A stretch of DNA of 6,251 nt from Candidatus Cloacimonadota bacterium (GTDB taxonomy: Bacteria; Muiribacteriota; UBA6191; JACPRK01). This document shows, one piece after another, positions 6,148 through 6,251 of this stretch; the stretch's first letter is position 1; each line of letters opens with the position of its first letter. The stretch lies in NCBI GenBank assembly GCA_021772705.1, contig JAJFLN010000579.1, positions 1 to 6,251 on the forward strand. The letters run 5' to 3'. The translations under genes and the position numbers were made by a program. Under the pieces are notes generated by a model. That model was not told the origin of the DNA, ran no database searches, and saw only the letters and a program-made list of their open reading frames with translations.

Positions 6148-6209
6148 GCGGGAGTTCGAGGGCCGATAATTCATGGGTATTGCTGCTAAGGGGTCGAGAC
6201 ACGGCTGCT

Positions 6210-6242
6210 CCGGTTCCTCAGGTAACTCAATCCCGGAACCGG
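6210..6242. repeat. Small inverted repeat near the window edge
   Basis: CCGGTTCC (6210-6217) and GGAACCGG (6235-6242) are perfect 8-bp arms around 17 nt. There is no T-tract. It could be an operator-like site, a repeat fragment or chance; the context beyond the edge is missing. Confidence 0.35.
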
Positions 6243-6251
6243 TGGGCGATC

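Larger units (their letters stand above)
5944..6207. repeat. Degenerate long inverted repeat built of GC-rich hairpins
   Basis: The left half (5944-6056) and the reverse complement of the right half (6120-6207) share blocks in the same order. These are GCAATACCC-n-TGA (left 5970-5982), a CCC-rich spacer, a GC hairpin, and AACCCC(C)AAT (left 6047-6056, right 6120-6128). The left hairpins are GTGGGGCT/AGCCCCAC (6003-6019) and TTGGGGGAGC/GCTCCCCCAA (6026-6047); the right one is CAGGGGCCA/TGGCCCCTG (6129-6147). The halves flank about 63 nt of ordinary-looking sequence. The structure suggests two inverted copies of one dispersed repeat. Outer limits are approximate, and no clear target duplication was found. 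Confidence 0.5.
5663..6251. other. Non-coding stretch upstream of the ligase gene
   Basis: No reading frame here looks like a protein on either strand; the open frames overlap inverted repeats or run off the edge. It holds the presumed ligase leader (5663 to about 5795), a MITE-like element (5804-5912), a degenerate long inverted repeat (about 5944-6207) and a small inverted repeat at 6210-6242. No strong sigma70 promoter for the minus-strand operon was found, so its promoter may be a non-consensus one. Confidence 0.7.

Noticed and set aside
5938..6208. GGCTGC direct repeat (5938-5943 and 6203-6208) as a target duplication for the second long inverted repeat
   Set aside because: It is only 6 bp, and it overlaps the aligned inverted blocks, so boundaries do not fit cleanly as they do for the 5804-5912 element.
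6173..6251. ATG at 6173 with GAGGG 10 nt upstream, open to the window edge
   Set aside because: The 26 codons have no recognisable protein character and overlap inverted-repeat sequence; it may be chance.
6124..6251. Minus-strand frame entering from the right edge and ending near 6124
   Set aside because: About 43 codons of Pro-rich sequence run through the 6129-6147 palindrome; there is no family signal.

Overview
The window holds two compact gene sets that converge tail to tail, followed by about 590 bases of non-coding DNA rich in inverted repeats. The bases look moderately GC-rich. The proteins are type II secretion / type IV pilus pseudopilins and a polytopic Wzy/WaaL/PglL-class glycan polymerase or ligase, which points to a diderm (Gram-negative-type) bacterium. 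Nothing seen fixes a genus or phylum. The pseudopilins are longer than the familiar proteobacterial ones, so a poorly sampled lineage is plausible, but this is inference.

Plus strand, 115-3155: a sigma70-like promoter with a perfect TATAAT and a strong Shine-Dalgarno sequence lead into three overlapping genes. The first is GspH/FimT-like (GTG start at 171). The second is GspJ/PilW-like (GTG start at 1126, overlapping the first by 17 nt). The third is GspK/PilX-like (ATG at 2139, sharing one base with the previous stop). The first two carry a class III prepilin signal with Glu at mature position +5. The third has a prepilin-like N-terminus without that Glu, as expected of a tip pseudopilin.

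Minus strand, 5662-3159: a 575-residue O-antigen ligase/polymerase-type membrane protein with a C-terminal TPR domain overlaps, by ATGA, a 259-residue fourth prepilin-like protein (GspI/PilV-like at best). The two operons meet with 3 nt between stop codons. Taken together, the window could encode a full set of minor pseudopilins (H, I-like, J, K), with the fourth member on the opposite strand and coupled to a glycan-transfer enzyme. That suggests a pseudopilus or pilus whose subunits, or whose secreted partner, may be glycosylated in the periplasm.

Right end, 5663-6251: no convincing gene. The ligase leader contains two perfect small hairpins. Next comes a 109-bp inverted-repeat element with an 8-bp direct repeat abutting both ends (a MITE-like signature). 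A second, degenerate long inverted repeat made of GC-rich hairpins follows (about 5944-6207), and then a small inverted repeat near the edge.
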